From the NCBI RefSeq assembly GCF_042432805.1, contig NZ_JBHLWO010000002.1, positions 1-64,000 on the forward strand: 64,000 bases of DNA. Reading direction: 5' to 3'. The notes under the pieces were generated by a model, which did no database searches, had not been told where the DNA came from, and worked only from the letters and a program-made list of their open reading frames with translations. The translations under genes were made by a program, and so were the position numbers. This document shows, piece by piece, positions 1 through 8,962 of this stretch; the stretch's first letter is position 1; each line of letters begins with the position of its first letter. Source of the DNA: Olivibacter oleidegradans. Lineage in GTDB: Bacteria > Bacteroidota > Bacteroidia > Sphingobacteriales > Sphingobacteriaceae.

Positions 1-63
1 AGTTAAGCCCGCCAGAGCCGATGGTACTGCAGTAACATGTGGGAGAGTAGGTCGGTGCCGATC
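1..63 (+). rRNA. rrf: 5S ribosomal RNA, 3' part (cut by window edge)
   Basis: The first ~63 bases read as the 3' half of a Bacteroidota 5S rRNA: the GAAGTTAAGCCC-type segment (starting within it at base 1), then GCCGATGGTACTGC and GTGGGAGAGTAGGTCGGTGCC. The 5' half lies outside the window. The exact 3' end is estimated from the closing helix. It implies that a whole rRNA operon lies upstream on the + strand. Confidence 0.88.
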
Positions 64-70
64 TTTACAG

Positions 71-103
71 AAGGCCGCCGTGCATTGCACGGCGGCCTTT
101 CCT
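71..103 (+). terminator. rRNA operon terminator
   Basis: There is a 13-bp perfect GC-rich stem (71-83 with 87-99, loop ATT) directly after the 5S rRNA, followed by TTTCC. It is a strong intrinsic terminator closing the rRNA operon. The downstream patatin gene runs toward it from the other strand, so it may also serve that gene. Confidence 0.85.
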
Positions 104-142
104 GTTTTGATGCCCATCGGTTTGTAATCATGTCGGAGCAGC

Positions 143-2170
143 TTATCGTAAGCCGTCAAAGTTACCGCCGGCCGCGGAGAAACTTCCCATGTGGCAGGAC
201 TTGAATCTATTAACCTGAAAATCCTTTCCCAGTTGATTATAAAGGAAAAAAGGATCGGCACGGAATTGATGCCAATGCTGTAATAACTGCTTTTCTATGA
301 AATCAATTTTCTCTTGATAGCTTTTCGTTAATTGTTGATAATAAGTGGATCCGGATTTGCTTACTGTGTTTTTTAAGCGGTATATATATTCGAGCAAATT
401 ATAGCAGGTAGTATATTGACCACATGCAATTAGAGCGGCAAGGGTTTCTTCTTCTTGTGATTTTGCATCAAACCATAAAGTTGTTGGCATTTCAAAAGCT
501 GCCTGAGCGACGATCTGTTGAGCTCGTGATGGAGTTAAAAAAGGGAGATTTTTTCTGTTTCGATTAAAATCGTTCGAAAAAGATAAGTCATACACATGAT
601 TGGTTTTGATTTTGAACCGATACTTATCGCTTTCATAAGTTTTGTTGTATAGAAGATAACGTATCCGTTTAAGAAAAACATCATTGTTCAATATCAATAC
701 AGAAGCGAAACGTTCTTTGATCATTCTATAAATAACTACAATAGGGGTAGAGCCAAAATGTTCGAAAAGATTGGTAACAATATCAGACGAGAAGTTCTTG
801 TTTAGATTTAAGCCCCCTAGGCGGTTCGTATCGCCTTCAATGAATTTCCGTAATATAGCCAAAATCAATAGAAAACATAGTGATAATACACATATTGTTG
901 TTCCTATCACGACATTCAACTGTATACCACCTAATTGGAAACCTAGCGTTTTACTAATCATTATTAGTCCGAAAAGGAAAAATAGACACAGTATAACAAT
1001 TAAGTTATTTATGGAAATAGCTCCGATTCCTTTATAGTTTTTATTCTCTTTGGGTAATTTATACGGTTCCATGTAATGGCTGCCCACATCATTAATTAAC
1101 ATTAGATCAAAAGGTGAAAAGGCCGTTTTCTTTTTGATTCTTCTCTTTTGTGCATCCAGCATACTTTCCAAGGCTTGGTTATCGGTTATTCCTCCATCCA
1201 TCATTCCGATTTTGAAATCATCGGCTAATTTTTCCTTGGAAAAAGCCTGTCTTAATTCCATAATAGAAGGTGTTTTTGTGAAATCGGCAAGTACGTCGTC
1301 CACTTTAGCTTGACCAAATAACTTTACCAATTCACTCCGGCTTATTTCTTGTAACGCTATAGATAAGCCATCAAGTAAATTACGTTTATTTAAGCTTGTG
1401 AGTTCGCCTGTAGCAGCGATGGGCAAATCTACATAGGTAAAGTCGTCAGGAAAGATGACAGGTTCGAAGCCAGCGGGAAAACAAGATGATGCGGCGAGCA
1501 AGTCTGCTATCTTTAACTTGCCTGCCGTTGTTTGTCCCAACTTTATATTAAAATTCCCAAATCTAAATTGGATATCCTCATGTGATTTAACATCCATTTT
1601 CATTTTAACCTGTTGCCTAAAAACCAAACCTCGATAAAACTCAGTTGCATTAAAACAAACCTCTTCTAAATGTTTATTATGATCGTTAGGATGTAAATCT
1701 GACAATAGTGCACGTTTGAATAATAGATCGTCGTACGTAAGTGCAAAAGCATTGATAATATTTCTTCGCTTATACGGGTTATCTGTCCACTCCTTATCGT
1801 TATTTAATTTTTCAAAAACAACATTCATTAAAGCCATTCCGGACAAATGCTCGGTTAAATTTTTATAAAATTCTTTAAACGATCGACCTTGTGCTACGTG
1901 TAATGCATAGAAGGCATTGGTTATCGAGCCCCCTGATGCAGAAGAAATAAAGGTTACATTGTCAAGTAGTACTTGATCGTTAAGCGTATGAATAACATTC
2001 AGGTAACTCAAAACTCCTAAACTAAAAGACGCAGCCCGAAAACCACCTCCCGAAAAGGCTAAGGCTATATGATCAAAAGGAGTTTCGCTAATCATCGGCA
2101 CCTCATCTTTCTTGCTAGTTGTGTTTAACGCATTTGGCATGTTTTTTATTTCAGGTTTCGAATAATACAT
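143..2170 (-). CDS. Patatin-like phospholipase with two membrane segments
   Basis: 675 aa. The N-terminal half is a patatin/cPLA2-type lipase domain: oxyanion-hole motif SGGGFRA at residues 40-46, nucleophile elbow SASGGS around Ser79 (GxSxG with the first Gly replaced by Ser, as in many bacterial members), and the catalytic-dyad motif MDGGITDN with Asp325. Two hydrophobic segments follow at about 389-406 and 418-440, then a soluble C-terminal region of ~230 aa that I do not recognise. It probably hydrolyses acyl chains at a membrane. The start overlaps the end of the upstream DUF2272 gene by 25 bp, so the two are translationally coupled. The role (housekeeping lipase, or effector of a toxin or defence pair) is inferred only from this pairing. 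Confidence 0.82.
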   Translation of the reverse strand: MYYSKPEIKNMPNALNTTSKKDEVPMISETPFDHIALAFSGGGFRAASFSLGVLSYLNVIHTLNDQVLLDNVTFISSASGGSITNAFYALHVAQGRSFKEFYKNLTEHLSGMALMNVVFEKLNNDKEWTDNPYKRRNIINAFALTYDDLLFKRALLSDLHPNDHNKHLEEVCFNATEFYRGLVFRQQVKMKMDVKSHEDIQFRFGNFNIKLGQTTAGKLKIADLLAASSCFPAGFEPVIFPDDFTYVDLPIAATGELTSLNKRNLLDGLSIALQEISRSELVKLFGQAKVDDVLADFTKTPSIMELRQAFSKEKLADDFKIGMMDGGITDNQALESMLDAQKRRIKKKTAFSPFDLMLINDVGSHYMEPYKLPKENKNYKGIGAISINNLIVILCLFFLFGLIMISKTLGFQLGGIQLNVVIGTTICVLSLCFLLILAILRKFIEGDTNRLGGLNLNKNFSSDIVTNLFEHFGSTPIVVIYRMIKERFASVLILNNDVFLKRIRYLLYNKTYESDKYRFKIKTNHVYDLSFSNDFNRNRKNLPFLTPSRAQQIVAQAAFEMPTTLWFDAKSQEEETLAALIACGQYTTCYNLLEYIYRLKNTVSKSGSTYYQQLTKSYQEKIDFIEKQLLQHWHQFRADPFFLYNQLGKDFQVNRFKSCHMGSFSAAGGNFDGLR

Positions 2171-2718
2171 ATATAGGGGTTAATTTCTCTCGCAATGATC
2201 TTCCATTGCTTATCGAGTCGAATTAACTTCTTCCTGATAGAATCACTCTCGTTCCCTCCAACCGTTAACACGTAATTGCCTTTGGCATCGGTTCCCCTTT
2301 CGACGACAATAGCAGAGTGCGATTCATAAGCCTTGTTCTTTTTTGCAAATTCAAAATCATAACGCTTGTTACCACGATTATGATGAATGATATCACCAAG
2401 ACCAGGTTCAATAGCTTGATAAGGGTAAGCACGGAAAACTCCGGTATCTTGAATCGCATTTTGGATGGCGGCGTGAACAAATCTCGCATGCGCCGGGTTA
2501 AACAAAAATTCTTCTCCTGTTGCGCCAGCCTTCTTAATACACCAAGAAATAAATATAGCCGACCAAGCCGTTGTCACACCAGGAAAGGAAAAGCCTAGGT
2601 CTGTCCAATACTTACGTATCTGCTTCGATAATTCTACATCACTCTCGCTCTCGAGATGATAGCTGTTATATTGCTCTTCGGCAATTGTAACTAACTTTTT
2701 AACGTACGCCGTAGCCAT
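2146..2718 (-). CDS. DUF2272 (CHAP/NlpC-P60-like) domain protein
   Basis: 190 aa without a signal peptide. It resembles the DUF2272 family, related to papain-like NlpC/P60 and CHAP amidases: helix AWSAIFISWCIKKAG (residues 51-65), AHARFVHAAI (76-85), PGLGDIIHH (105-113) and SHSAIVVE (133-140), then VGGNES. Cys60 and His134 are the visible catalytic candidates, but the exact catalytic residues cannot be fixed by eye. It is the first gene of a two-gene unit with the patatin gene (25-bp overlap, 2146-2170). A peptidoglycan- or peptide-cleaving activity next to a lipase suggests an envelope-targeting pair; this is inference. Confidence 0.7.
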   Translation of the reverse strand: MATAYVKKLVTIAEEQYNSYHLESESDVELSKQIRKYWTDLGFSFPGVTTAWSAIFISWCIKKAGATGEEFLFNPAHARFVHAAIQNAIQDTGVFRAYPYQAIEPGLGDIIHHNRGNKRYDFEFAKKNKAYESHSAIVVERGTDAKGNYVLTVGGNESDSIRKKLIRLDKQWKIIAREINPYICIIRNLK

Positions 2719-2958
2719 TTTTTTATTTAGAATAACAATGTTTTAGTAAAAAAGTCAACAAAAACTGCCTGCCTAAGAACATTCTTTGACGTCCAGATTC
2801 ATTGTATAACAAAATTACTAAATTTATTAGTATTTTAAAACAAATATTAATTAATAAGTTTTTACGTGATATTCGTGTAACATAGTGATTATAATGTGCT
2901 TTTCTATTTTTTTGCTAAAAATATTAGTATATTTACCTCGAAGAATATAATAGTTGCT

Positions 2959-4992
2959 ATGAATAACAAGGTAAGTATCAATAACTATAGTGTAGAGTCA
3001 GCTGGCATTACGAAAAGTTATAGGGAGGCGATATGTGAGTTGATTTGGAATGGATTCGACGCAAACGCATCCCTAATCAATATTGTTTTTAAACCAAACA
3101 ACATCGACTATATAAACGAGATACAGATTATCGATAATGGCACAGGGATCCCTTTTTCCACATTGCATCAGACTTTTGGTTCATTTCTGGATTCTGTAAA
3201 AAGAGAATCGTTCAGCCGATCCTCCTATATACGTGGCAAAAAAGGAAAGGGGCGATTCTCCTTTATGGCTTTAGCCATGCAAGCTGTATGGTCCACTACT
3301 TTTTTTGATGAGCAATCTAAAAAGATGCTTGATTATGATATAATAATAAATGCGGCTAATAAGGATATTTATAAAGATAGTAACAGAAGAATCTCAAAAA
3401 GGAACAAAACGGGTACCATCGTGACCCTGTCTAATTTATTTGGGGTTTCCGGTTATTCCTTCAGCTGTTCTGCATTTTTGAGCTATTTGAAAAACGAGTT
3501 TGGGTGGTTTTTACTTCTTAATCGAAGTAAAGATTTCAAATTATGCCTGAATGACAGCCCTGTCGAATATGACGATATAATCGCCGACAATGAAGTGTTT
3601 CATCGGATAATTACCGACACACAGAATATTGAGTACACATTTAGAATTACGTATGTCCGGTGGTATGAAAAGATCGGCGATAAATTTTATTACTATTTTT
3701 TAAACACCGCACAAAAGGAACTTTTTAAACAGCTAACATCATTTAACAATAATGCCATTGGCTTTTATCATAGCGTTTATGTCGAATCGTCATTCTTTGA
3801 TGACTTTACACCCAGTGACGGAGTGAATGCAGAACGCTTATTTGGAGCAAATTTAAATAGCAGAGTATTCAAAGTACTTATAAAAGAACTGCAACAAATT
3901 GTTGCCGATAAGCAAAAAAGTTTTGTTAGATCAAAAGGGGCTGATAAACTAATTGAGCACTTCGATCGTAAAGGTGTTCTTCCAAAGTACAGAAACAATA
4001 AGTATGAGCAAGAAAAAAGAAAAGATTTAATGGCAGTTATTAAGGAAATATACTGTATACAACCCAAAATTTTTAAAGGCTTAAATGAAACCCAAGAACG
4101 AACGAGCGTTGCTTTTATCAATTTGTTGCTTGAGTCCGACGAGCGGGAACATATTCTGTCTATTTTAGATGATATCGTCAATCTTACTCGAGAAGAAAGA
4201 GAAAACTTGGCTATATTGCTAGGAAAAACCTCTCTAAACCGTATTACAAGAACGATTAATTTGATTGAAAATAGGTTTGTTACTATCGAGTTATTAAAGA
4301 GGATGGTTTTTGATTTAAAGCAGTTCACTACAGAGCGGGATCATATTCAGCATGCGATTGCTGAAAATTATTGGTTGTTTGGTGAGCAGTTTCATTTAGT
4401 GACGGCGAACGAGAGTTTTGAAAAACTACTTTCCAAATACCTTTATATTCTTGATGGTGAAGGATCAGGAAAAATGAATGCGATGACAATGAAGGACCGG
4501 GAGAAGAACAGGCGGCCTGATGTATTTATTTGCAGACAGCGAAGCATTCCCGATCCTTTTTATCAGGAGGAAGAATTGGAGGAAAATATCATGGTTGAGC
4601 TCAAAAGACCTGCAGTTGTGATAGGTAAGCAACAGCTAAGGCAAATTGAAGACTATATGGATTTTGTTAGCCGACAGGATGCGTTCAATTCGCAAATGAG
4701 GCAATGGAAGTTCTTTGTGGTGAGTAATCGGGTTGACACATATATATTGAAACAGTATGAAGAATTTAAGAATAGGGGCAAGCGGTTTTTAGTTAAGTCT
4801 TGGGGTAATCTGGAGATCTTTGCCATGACCTGGGATGACATATTTCGCGTTTTTTATACAAGGCATAAATACTTGCTGGATAAATTGGACTTTGATAAAG
4901 AGGCTTTAAAGGACGAGCTACAATCAAAAGGAGTTGTATTAACTGCCGCAACAGAACTAAATCCTTTTGTAGCGTGTAAAAACAATGCCTGA
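2959..4992 (+). CDS. GHKL (Hsp90/MutL/MORC-like) ATPase fused to PD-(D/E)XK-like nuclease
   Basis: 677 aa from the ATG at 2959. The frame is open from an ATG at 2896, but that adds only a hydrophobic AT-rich stretch and would cover the probable promoter. The N-terminal GHKL ATPase shows all boxes: N-box ELIWNGFDANA, Bergerat motif IIDNGTGIP (DxGxG), lid RGKKGKGRFSF, and TGTIVTLSNLFG. The middle is a transducer-like and helical region. The C-terminus carries a PD-(D/E)XK pattern: RRPDVFIC (Asp near 520), NIMVELKRP (ExK near 546-548) and QLRQIEDY. This resembles bacterial MORC-like and Shedu-type defence proteins in architecture, but I cannot name the family. It ends 7 bp from the convergent transporter gene with no terminator between them. 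An anti-phage role is inferred. Confidence 0.72.
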   Translation: MNNKVSINNYSVESAGITKSYREAICELIWNGFDANASLINIVFKPNNIDYINEIQIIDNGTGIPFSTLHQTFGSFLDSVKRESFSRSSYIRGKKGKGRFSFMALAMQAVWSTTFFDEQSKKMLDYDIIINAANKDIYKDSNRRISKRNKTGTIVTLSNLFGVSGYSFSCSAFLSYLKNEFGWFLLLNRSKDFKLCLNDSPVEYDDIIADNEVFHRIITDTQNIEYTFRITYVRWYEKIGDKFYYYFLNTAQKELFKQLTSFNNNAIGFYHSVYVESSFFDDFTPSDGVNAERLFGANLNSRVFKVLIKELQQIVADKQKSFVRSKGADKLIEHFDRKGVLPKYRNNKYEQEKRKDLMAVIKEIYCIQPKIFKGLNETQERTSVAFINLLLESDEREHILSILDDIVNLTREERENLAILLGKTSLNRITRTINLIENRFVTIELLKRMVFDLKQFTTERDHIQHAIAENYWLFGEQFHLVTANESFEKLLSKYLYILDGEGSGKMNAMTMKDREKNRRPDVFICRQRSIPDPFYQEEELEENIMVELKRPAVVIGKQQLRQIEDYMDFVSRQDAFNSQMRQWKFFVVSNRVDTYILKQYEEFKNRGKRFLVKSWGNLEIFAMTWDDIFRVFYTRHKYLLDKLDFDKEALKDELQSKGVVLTAATELNPFVACKNNA

Positions 4993-4999
4993 TTCCAGC

Positions 5000-6292
5000 T
5001 TATGTGTGCACTTCATTAAAGTTTTCGTTTTTTCGATATTTGATCCTAAAGTAGTAGGCAGAAAACATGGTAAGCAATAAGCCTAGAGCAGAAAGGGCTA
5101 GCACGCTGTTGGAGAAGAACGACACCCAACTTAACTTGATTTTTAAAATTTCTTTGGCGAAGAGTATGCCCACACTGCCGACATAACCGAAGGTGTCTGC
5201 TAAGTATATAAGAAAACCGACATTTCCGGTATGCTTAAAAGTAGCAATTATTCGTTCAAAAAAAATTGCATTAAATGGAATATAGACCATATAGAGACCC
5301 AGGCCCGTCAAAAGCATCCAAATAAAGGGGGAAACTTGTTGGAATAAAAAGCAAATGGTGGAAATACCGGCTAGCAAAAAGCCCAATGCCACAAACCCAT
5401 GCACAAGGATAAGTGCCCGATAATTGTTTTTTATAAAAACCATACTGCCGATAGAAGCCAAAACAATTAATGTAATAGGTACTTCGGTCTGTGAAAAAAT
5501 GATCGGTTGATTATAAAAACCCATTTCCTTCCACATTTCAGCGCCGAAGTTGTCCCGAATATCACGGAAAATCGTCGCGAAGGTATATATCAGCAAACAT
5601 GTTGCCAGGCCGGGTAAAAACTTTGCCGAAAATAGATGCCGTTGCTGTCTATCCATAGGTCTTCTTTCAGTTCTTTGTAGTATGTCATCCTGATCTGGCA
5701 AAGGTATCTTTTCCATTAAGTGTACCAGAAAAACAAGAGGCAGGGCAAAAAGAAGTCCGGTAAAAAAGGGAACCCAAAACTCAGATAAACCAAGCGCTAA
5801 CATAATCCATCCGCCGGCAGAGCGGGCGAATCCTGAAGCAAAGATAAAACTGACTGCCAAAGCGGCGCCAATGAAATCGGTTCCTTGTCTTCCCTCAACA
5901 TACGAGAACACAATTCCCCATAAAAGTCCCAAAGGGAAACCGTTTACAAAGAGAAAAATGGCATTATACGGGACGGGTGTAAGCGCGAAACCAAGCCAAC
6001 TTAACCAAGCAATACCTGTTAGCGAAAGAATAAGTTTGCTTCTTATCGCTCGTTTTAATTCAGCAATATATTGCACACCATAAAATTTAGCCAACATATA
6101 CCCTAATACTTGACTAATCACGAGCACAGTTTTATAGTTATAACCGCCAACGGTTATTCCTTCAAATGTCGCAACCGTGAATGCCTTTCTATAGCCGAAA
6201 ATTAGCGTATAGGCCGAAAACACGACAAAAGCCGTGAAAATGTTTATAATCAATTTACTTCCTTTTAAATGTTTTGGCCGTAAGAAAGACAT
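5000..6292 (-). CDS. DUF5690-family MFS-like membrane protein
   Basis: 430 aa with about twelve hydrophobic segments in an MFS-like arrangement. The N-terminal FGYRKAFTVATFEG followed by VLVISQVLGYMLAKFYG, and the later FRDIRDNFGAEMW, match the DUF5690 family found in Bacteroidota. The substrate is unknown. The start is supported by a canonical Shine-Dalgarno AGGAGG (complement at 6297-6302) four bases before the ATG, which is unusual because Bacteroidota rarely use one. It is transcribed divergently from the DUF6122 gene and convergently with the GHKL-nuclease gene. Confidence 0.75.
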   Translation of the reverse strand: MSFLRPKHLKGSKLIINIFTAFVVFSAYTLIFGYRKAFTVATFEGITVGGYNYKTVLVISQVLGYMLAKFYGVQYIAELKRAIRSKLILSLTGIAWLSWLGFALTPVPYNAIFLFVNGFPLGLLWGIVFSYVEGRQGTDFIGAALAVSFIFASGFARSAGGWIMLALGLSEFWVPFFTGLLFALPLVFLVHLMEKIPLPDQDDILQRTERRPMDRQQRHLFSAKFLPGLATCLLIYTFATIFRDIRDNFGAEMWKEMGFYNQPIIFSQTEVPITLIVLASIGSMVFIKNNYRALILVHGFVALGFLLAGISTICFLFQQVSPFIWMLLTGLGLYMVYIPFNAIFFERIIATFKHTGNVGFLIYLADTFGYVGSVGILFAKEILKIKLSWVSFFSNSVLALSALGLLLTMFSAYYFRIKYRKNENFNEVHT

Positions 6293-6488
6293 TATTCCTC
6301 CTAATATAAAGCAATATAAGGATTGTCCGATTATTTTCGATATATGGTGTTATGTTTGTTAATGAAGTCAGTCGACGGACTTAAATAATAATAATTTTTC
6401 AATACTTGGGTAGTTTTATCTAGTTGCATTGGCTATCTTGCGAAGTTTTCCAAATTTCGCCAATCCTTAATAATTGAAGGTTGACATT

Positions 6489-6827
6489 ATGATTACCTTA
6501 AATGTTTTGCAAACGCTTGTACATTATAGCTTACATTTTCTCTTTCCCGGATTACTTGCGAGGTTGTTTTTCAAGAAAGAGTGGAAAAAGGCTTGGGCAA
6601 TTATGGTAGCTACAATGCTCGTTGATCTAGATCATTTACTTTCAAAGCCGATATTTGATGCGAATAGATGCAGTATCGGGTATCATCCGTTGCATACTAA
6701 TTATGCTATTGCGTTTTACATGATGCTACTTTTTTTTCCGAGAACTAGAATTGTGGCGGTTGGTTTACTTTTTCATATGCTAACAGATTATCAAGATTGT
6801 ATATGGACAGAGTTTCTTTCGCGTTAA
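6489..6827 (+). CDS. DUF6122 family small membrane protein
   Basis: 112 aa from the ATG at 6489; an in-frame TTG at 6474 adds five residues and is less likely. It has hydrophobic segments with a repeated His/Asp pattern: HYSLHFLFPG, VDLDHLL, HPLHTNY and HMLTDYQDC. This pattern matches the DUF6122 family and loosely recalls YdjM-type membrane metal-dependent hydrolases, so metal binding is plausible. The function is unknown. It is a single gene, divergent from the DUF5690 transporter. Confidence 0.65.
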   Translation: MITLNVLQTLVHYSLHFLFPGLLARLFFKKEWKKAWAIMVATMLVDLDHLLSKPIFDANRCSIGYHPLHTNYAIAFYMMLLFFPRTRIVAVGLLFHMLTDYQDCIWTEFLSR

Positions 6828-6895
6828 TCTTTAATGTCTACCAATAACTCCTTAGGGTGTGCTGCTTTACGTGCGTGTAAACCAAGTATTTGTGG

Positions 6896-6903
6896 TATCT
6901 TTG
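6896..6903 (+). promoter_or_regulatory. -7 promoter element (TATCTTTG)
   Basis: A perfect TAnnTTTG box lies 33 bp before the ATG at 6936. No good -33 TTTG is seen at the usual distance. It lies inside the open frame that extends to 6834, which argues for the shorter coding sequence starting at 6936. Confidence 0.5.
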
Positions 6904-6935
6904 TTGTTGTAAAGTGGGATAAAAAAGTTGGCGAT

Positions 6936-7478
6936 ATGGGTAAATTTAAACTGCATAACATTAATGTAGAGGCAACCAAGAAAAAGCTGAAAGGAAAGGT
7001 ATACGCCCTATCCAAAGAAGGTCTAGAGCAATTATTTAACAAAATTGACCAGTTAAGCGTAAAAAAAGGTGTTGATCAACTCGGGCTTGAAAAGTTTATA
7101 AATCAATGCGCCATTTTCGCCGCAGGCTCAGGCGTTATTAGCGGAATAGGCGGTGTGGGCGTTATGGTTATTGGGGTACCCTTGGATACGATTAATGTTT
7201 TGGCTCAACAATTTCGCGTTACATTAGCAATAGCTTATCAGAAAACAGGAAATTATGAATTTCGATTCGATGATTTTTTTAAGTTACTTGCCGGATCGAT
7301 AAAAGGAGAAGCAAGTATAGTGGTTACTAAAACAGCAATGGAAGAAGTTGCTCAAAAATTGATGATCAACATGGGGACAAGAGCTTCCAAAAGACTGGTA
7401 CCTGTTGTGGGAGGGATTATCGGGGGCACCGCAAACTACCTCTATATAAAACGAGTAGCTGAGCATTTAAGAAAATAG
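6936..7478 (+). CDS. EcsC-like protein
   Basis: 180 aa from the ATG at 6936; the frame is open from 6834, but a TAnnTTTG promoter box at 6896 makes the short form likely. It has a Gly-rich hydrophobic helix pair (FAAGSGVISGIGGVGVMVIG, residues ~65-84) and a C-terminal RLVPVVGGIIGGTANYLYI segment typical of EcsC-family proteins (Bacillus EcsC, associated with an ABC exporter). No ABC genes are adjacent. Role unknown. A hairpin terminator follows at 7593. Confidence 0.55.
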   Translation: MGKFKLHNINVEATKKKLKGKVYALSKEGLEQLFNKIDQLSVKKGVDQLGLEKFINQCAIFAAGSGVISGIGGVGVMVIGVPLDTINVLAQQFRVTLAIAYQKTGNYEFRFDDFFKLLAGSIKGEASIVVTKTAMEEVAQKLMINMGTRASKRLVPVVGGIIGGTANYLYIKRVAEHLRK

Positions 7479-7592
7479 GAGTCGTGCGTTTTAATCGTTG
7501 AAACTGTGCAATTATTGTGAATTAAAAAATAAAAAAGTTTTTATTCATTTGTAATGAATTTTTTTCAACTTCAATTTTATTATTAGAAATGA

Positions 7593-7622
7593 AAGCTCTA
7601 CCCCTGTGGTAGGGCTTTTTTG
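7593..7622 (+). terminator. Intrinsic terminator after EcsC-like gene
   Basis: Stem AAGCTCTACC (7593-7602) with GGTAGGGCTT (7608-7617), loop CCTGT, then a T-run to 7622. It ends the + strand EcsC-like transcript and lies just before the 3' end of the convergent uspA gene. The AT-rich stretch 7500-7590 before it holds no recognisable gene. Confidence 0.75.
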
Positions 7623-7641
7623 ATTCAATTTGATTAGATCT

Positions 7642-8472
7642 TTATGTTTGCTTTAATATAAGAACCGGACGATTCGAATTGTGAGCTATTGCATGCGTAA
7701 TACTGCGATGCGTTATTTTCTTGAAAAAATTGTACTTTCCAGGTAGAGAGACTATTAAGTCGACATCTTTTTTTTCTGCAAACTCTAATATCCCATCCAA
7801 TATATCATCATTGTCCGTATAATCGACCGAGAAGTTTAAATCCGGTAGTAATACAGAAAGTTTATTACGGTCTTCCATTAAATCGCGTTGCTGTTTTTTT
7901 ATGCTGAATACATGCAATATCAACTCATCTTTATAAGTTGAAAATAGCGGATGCCGGAAGGCTTCAAGACGGTTCAGTTCTTCGAAATCCATAGGTAATA
8001 ATACTTTACGGATTTTTCTATAGGTTGCGTTGGAAGGAACGACAAGTACAGGGATTTTACTAATTGTTACCAACTCGATAAGATTATCGTTGATATATCC
8101 TTCTTTGCTTTCCTGGCTATTACCTAATATGAGTAAATCGGGTGATTCTTGCCTGATAAGTTGCACAAGGGCTCTAGCGAGTGGTAACTCGCTTATCGCA
8201 TGATCTATAGTGACCTCTTTTAATACACTATTGGCTAGCTCTTTGGTCACTTTATCTAGGTACTCAACAGATTCCTTTCGGCCAGCTTCCAGCGTATCGC
8301 CATCTAGACAGAGATATTCTGCGGTAGATATAATGGGTTGAAAAACTGACGTATAAGTGCTTTTTAGCAAGATTAGCCGAATAAAAGAGAGGTTTTGATG
8401 AGCAGCAGATACATACCGCAGCGCATTTTGTGTCCCCGAAGCGTAATCTAATGGAATAAGAATCGTATTCAT
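7642..8472 (-). CDS. Universal stress protein, tandem UspA domains
   Basis: 276 aa from the ATG at 8472. The open frame runs to 8547, but that extension contains a promoter-like TACTTTG on the minus strand. It has two Usp folds in tandem: MNTILIPLDYASG (residues 1-13) with LLILGNSQES, and KVLLPMDFEE (near 155) with DLIVSLPGKY. The classical G-2x-G-9x-G(S/T) ATP motif is not evident in either half, as in many Bacteroidota tandem Usp proteins. It is probably a cytoplasmic stress protein and stands alone. Confidence 0.82.
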   Translation of the reverse strand: MNTILIPLDYASGTQNALRYVSAAHQNLSFIRLILLKSTYTSVFQPIISTAEYLCLDGDTLEAGRKESVEYLDKVTKELANSVLKEVTIDHAISELPLARALVQLIRQESPDLLILGNSQESKEGYINDNLIELVTISKIPVLVVPSNATYRKIRKVLLPMDFEELNRLEAFRHPLFSTYKDELILHVFSIKKQQRDLMEDRNKLSVLLPDLNFSVDYTDNDDILDGILEFAEKKDVDLIVSLPGKYNFFKKITHRSITHAIAHNSNRPVLILKQT

Positions 8473-8703
8473 ACCCGTTTTAACATTTACATAACCATAA
8501 AGGTAATTCTTTTGTTTGTCAATGATTATCGAAACAAAGTAAAACAATATGGATAAAGGTTTTAACGAACGGGTAGTCTGAAAAAGTTGATCGTGGAAAT
8601 TGCTAAGTAATAGAAAGCCTTATTGGTTGCGACGAGTTATGATAAAAGGGTGAAAAGATGTTAAGAACAATAAAATCGGTCTATGCTATTTCGATATAAT
8701 TTC

Positions 8704-8711
8704 TATCTTTG
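8704..8711 (+). promoter_or_regulatory. -7 promoter element of tRNA-Ser (TATCTTTG)
   Basis: A perfect TAnnTTTG box ends 5 bp before the tRNA 5' end, so transcription must begin almost at the mature 5' nucleotide. It is a useful internal calibration of the distance from this box to the start of transcription in this genome. Confidence 0.65.
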
Positions 8712-8716
8712 CCGCT

Positions 8717-8801
8717 GGAAAGTTGGCAGAGTGGTCGAATGCGGCGGTCTTGAAAACCGTTGTCTGTAACAGGACCGGGGGTTCGAATCCCTCACTTTCC
8801 G
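8717..8801 (+). tRNA. tRNA-Ser (anticodon TGA)
   Basis: An 85-nt class II tRNA. Acceptor arms are GGAAAGT (8717-8723) and ACTTTCC (8794-8800), with G discriminator at 8801. The D-arm region is TGGCAGAGTGG, the anticodon loop CTTGAAA with TGA, there is a long variable arm, and the T-arm contains GGTTCGAATCC. CCA is not encoded. The long variable arm and TGA anticodon give serine. Confidence 0.96.
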
Positions 8802-8803
8802 CT

Positions 8804-8843
8804 AAACAGCAAAACCAGGCCATAGCCTGGTTTTGCTGTTTTT
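8804..8843 (+). terminator. Terminator after tRNA-Ser
   Basis: A 17-bp perfect stem (8804-8820 with 8825-8841, loop CATA) ends in a T-run. It starts two bases after the tRNA. Confidence 0.85.
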
Positions 8844-8962
8844 AGACTTTATAAATTTGATCCGATAAAAGTTGAACAATAACAAAAGATAACATGAACG
8901 ATTTTGCCTTCAATGCCTGATAACTATTTGAGATATTGAGTGTACAATAAGGTTTTTTTACT

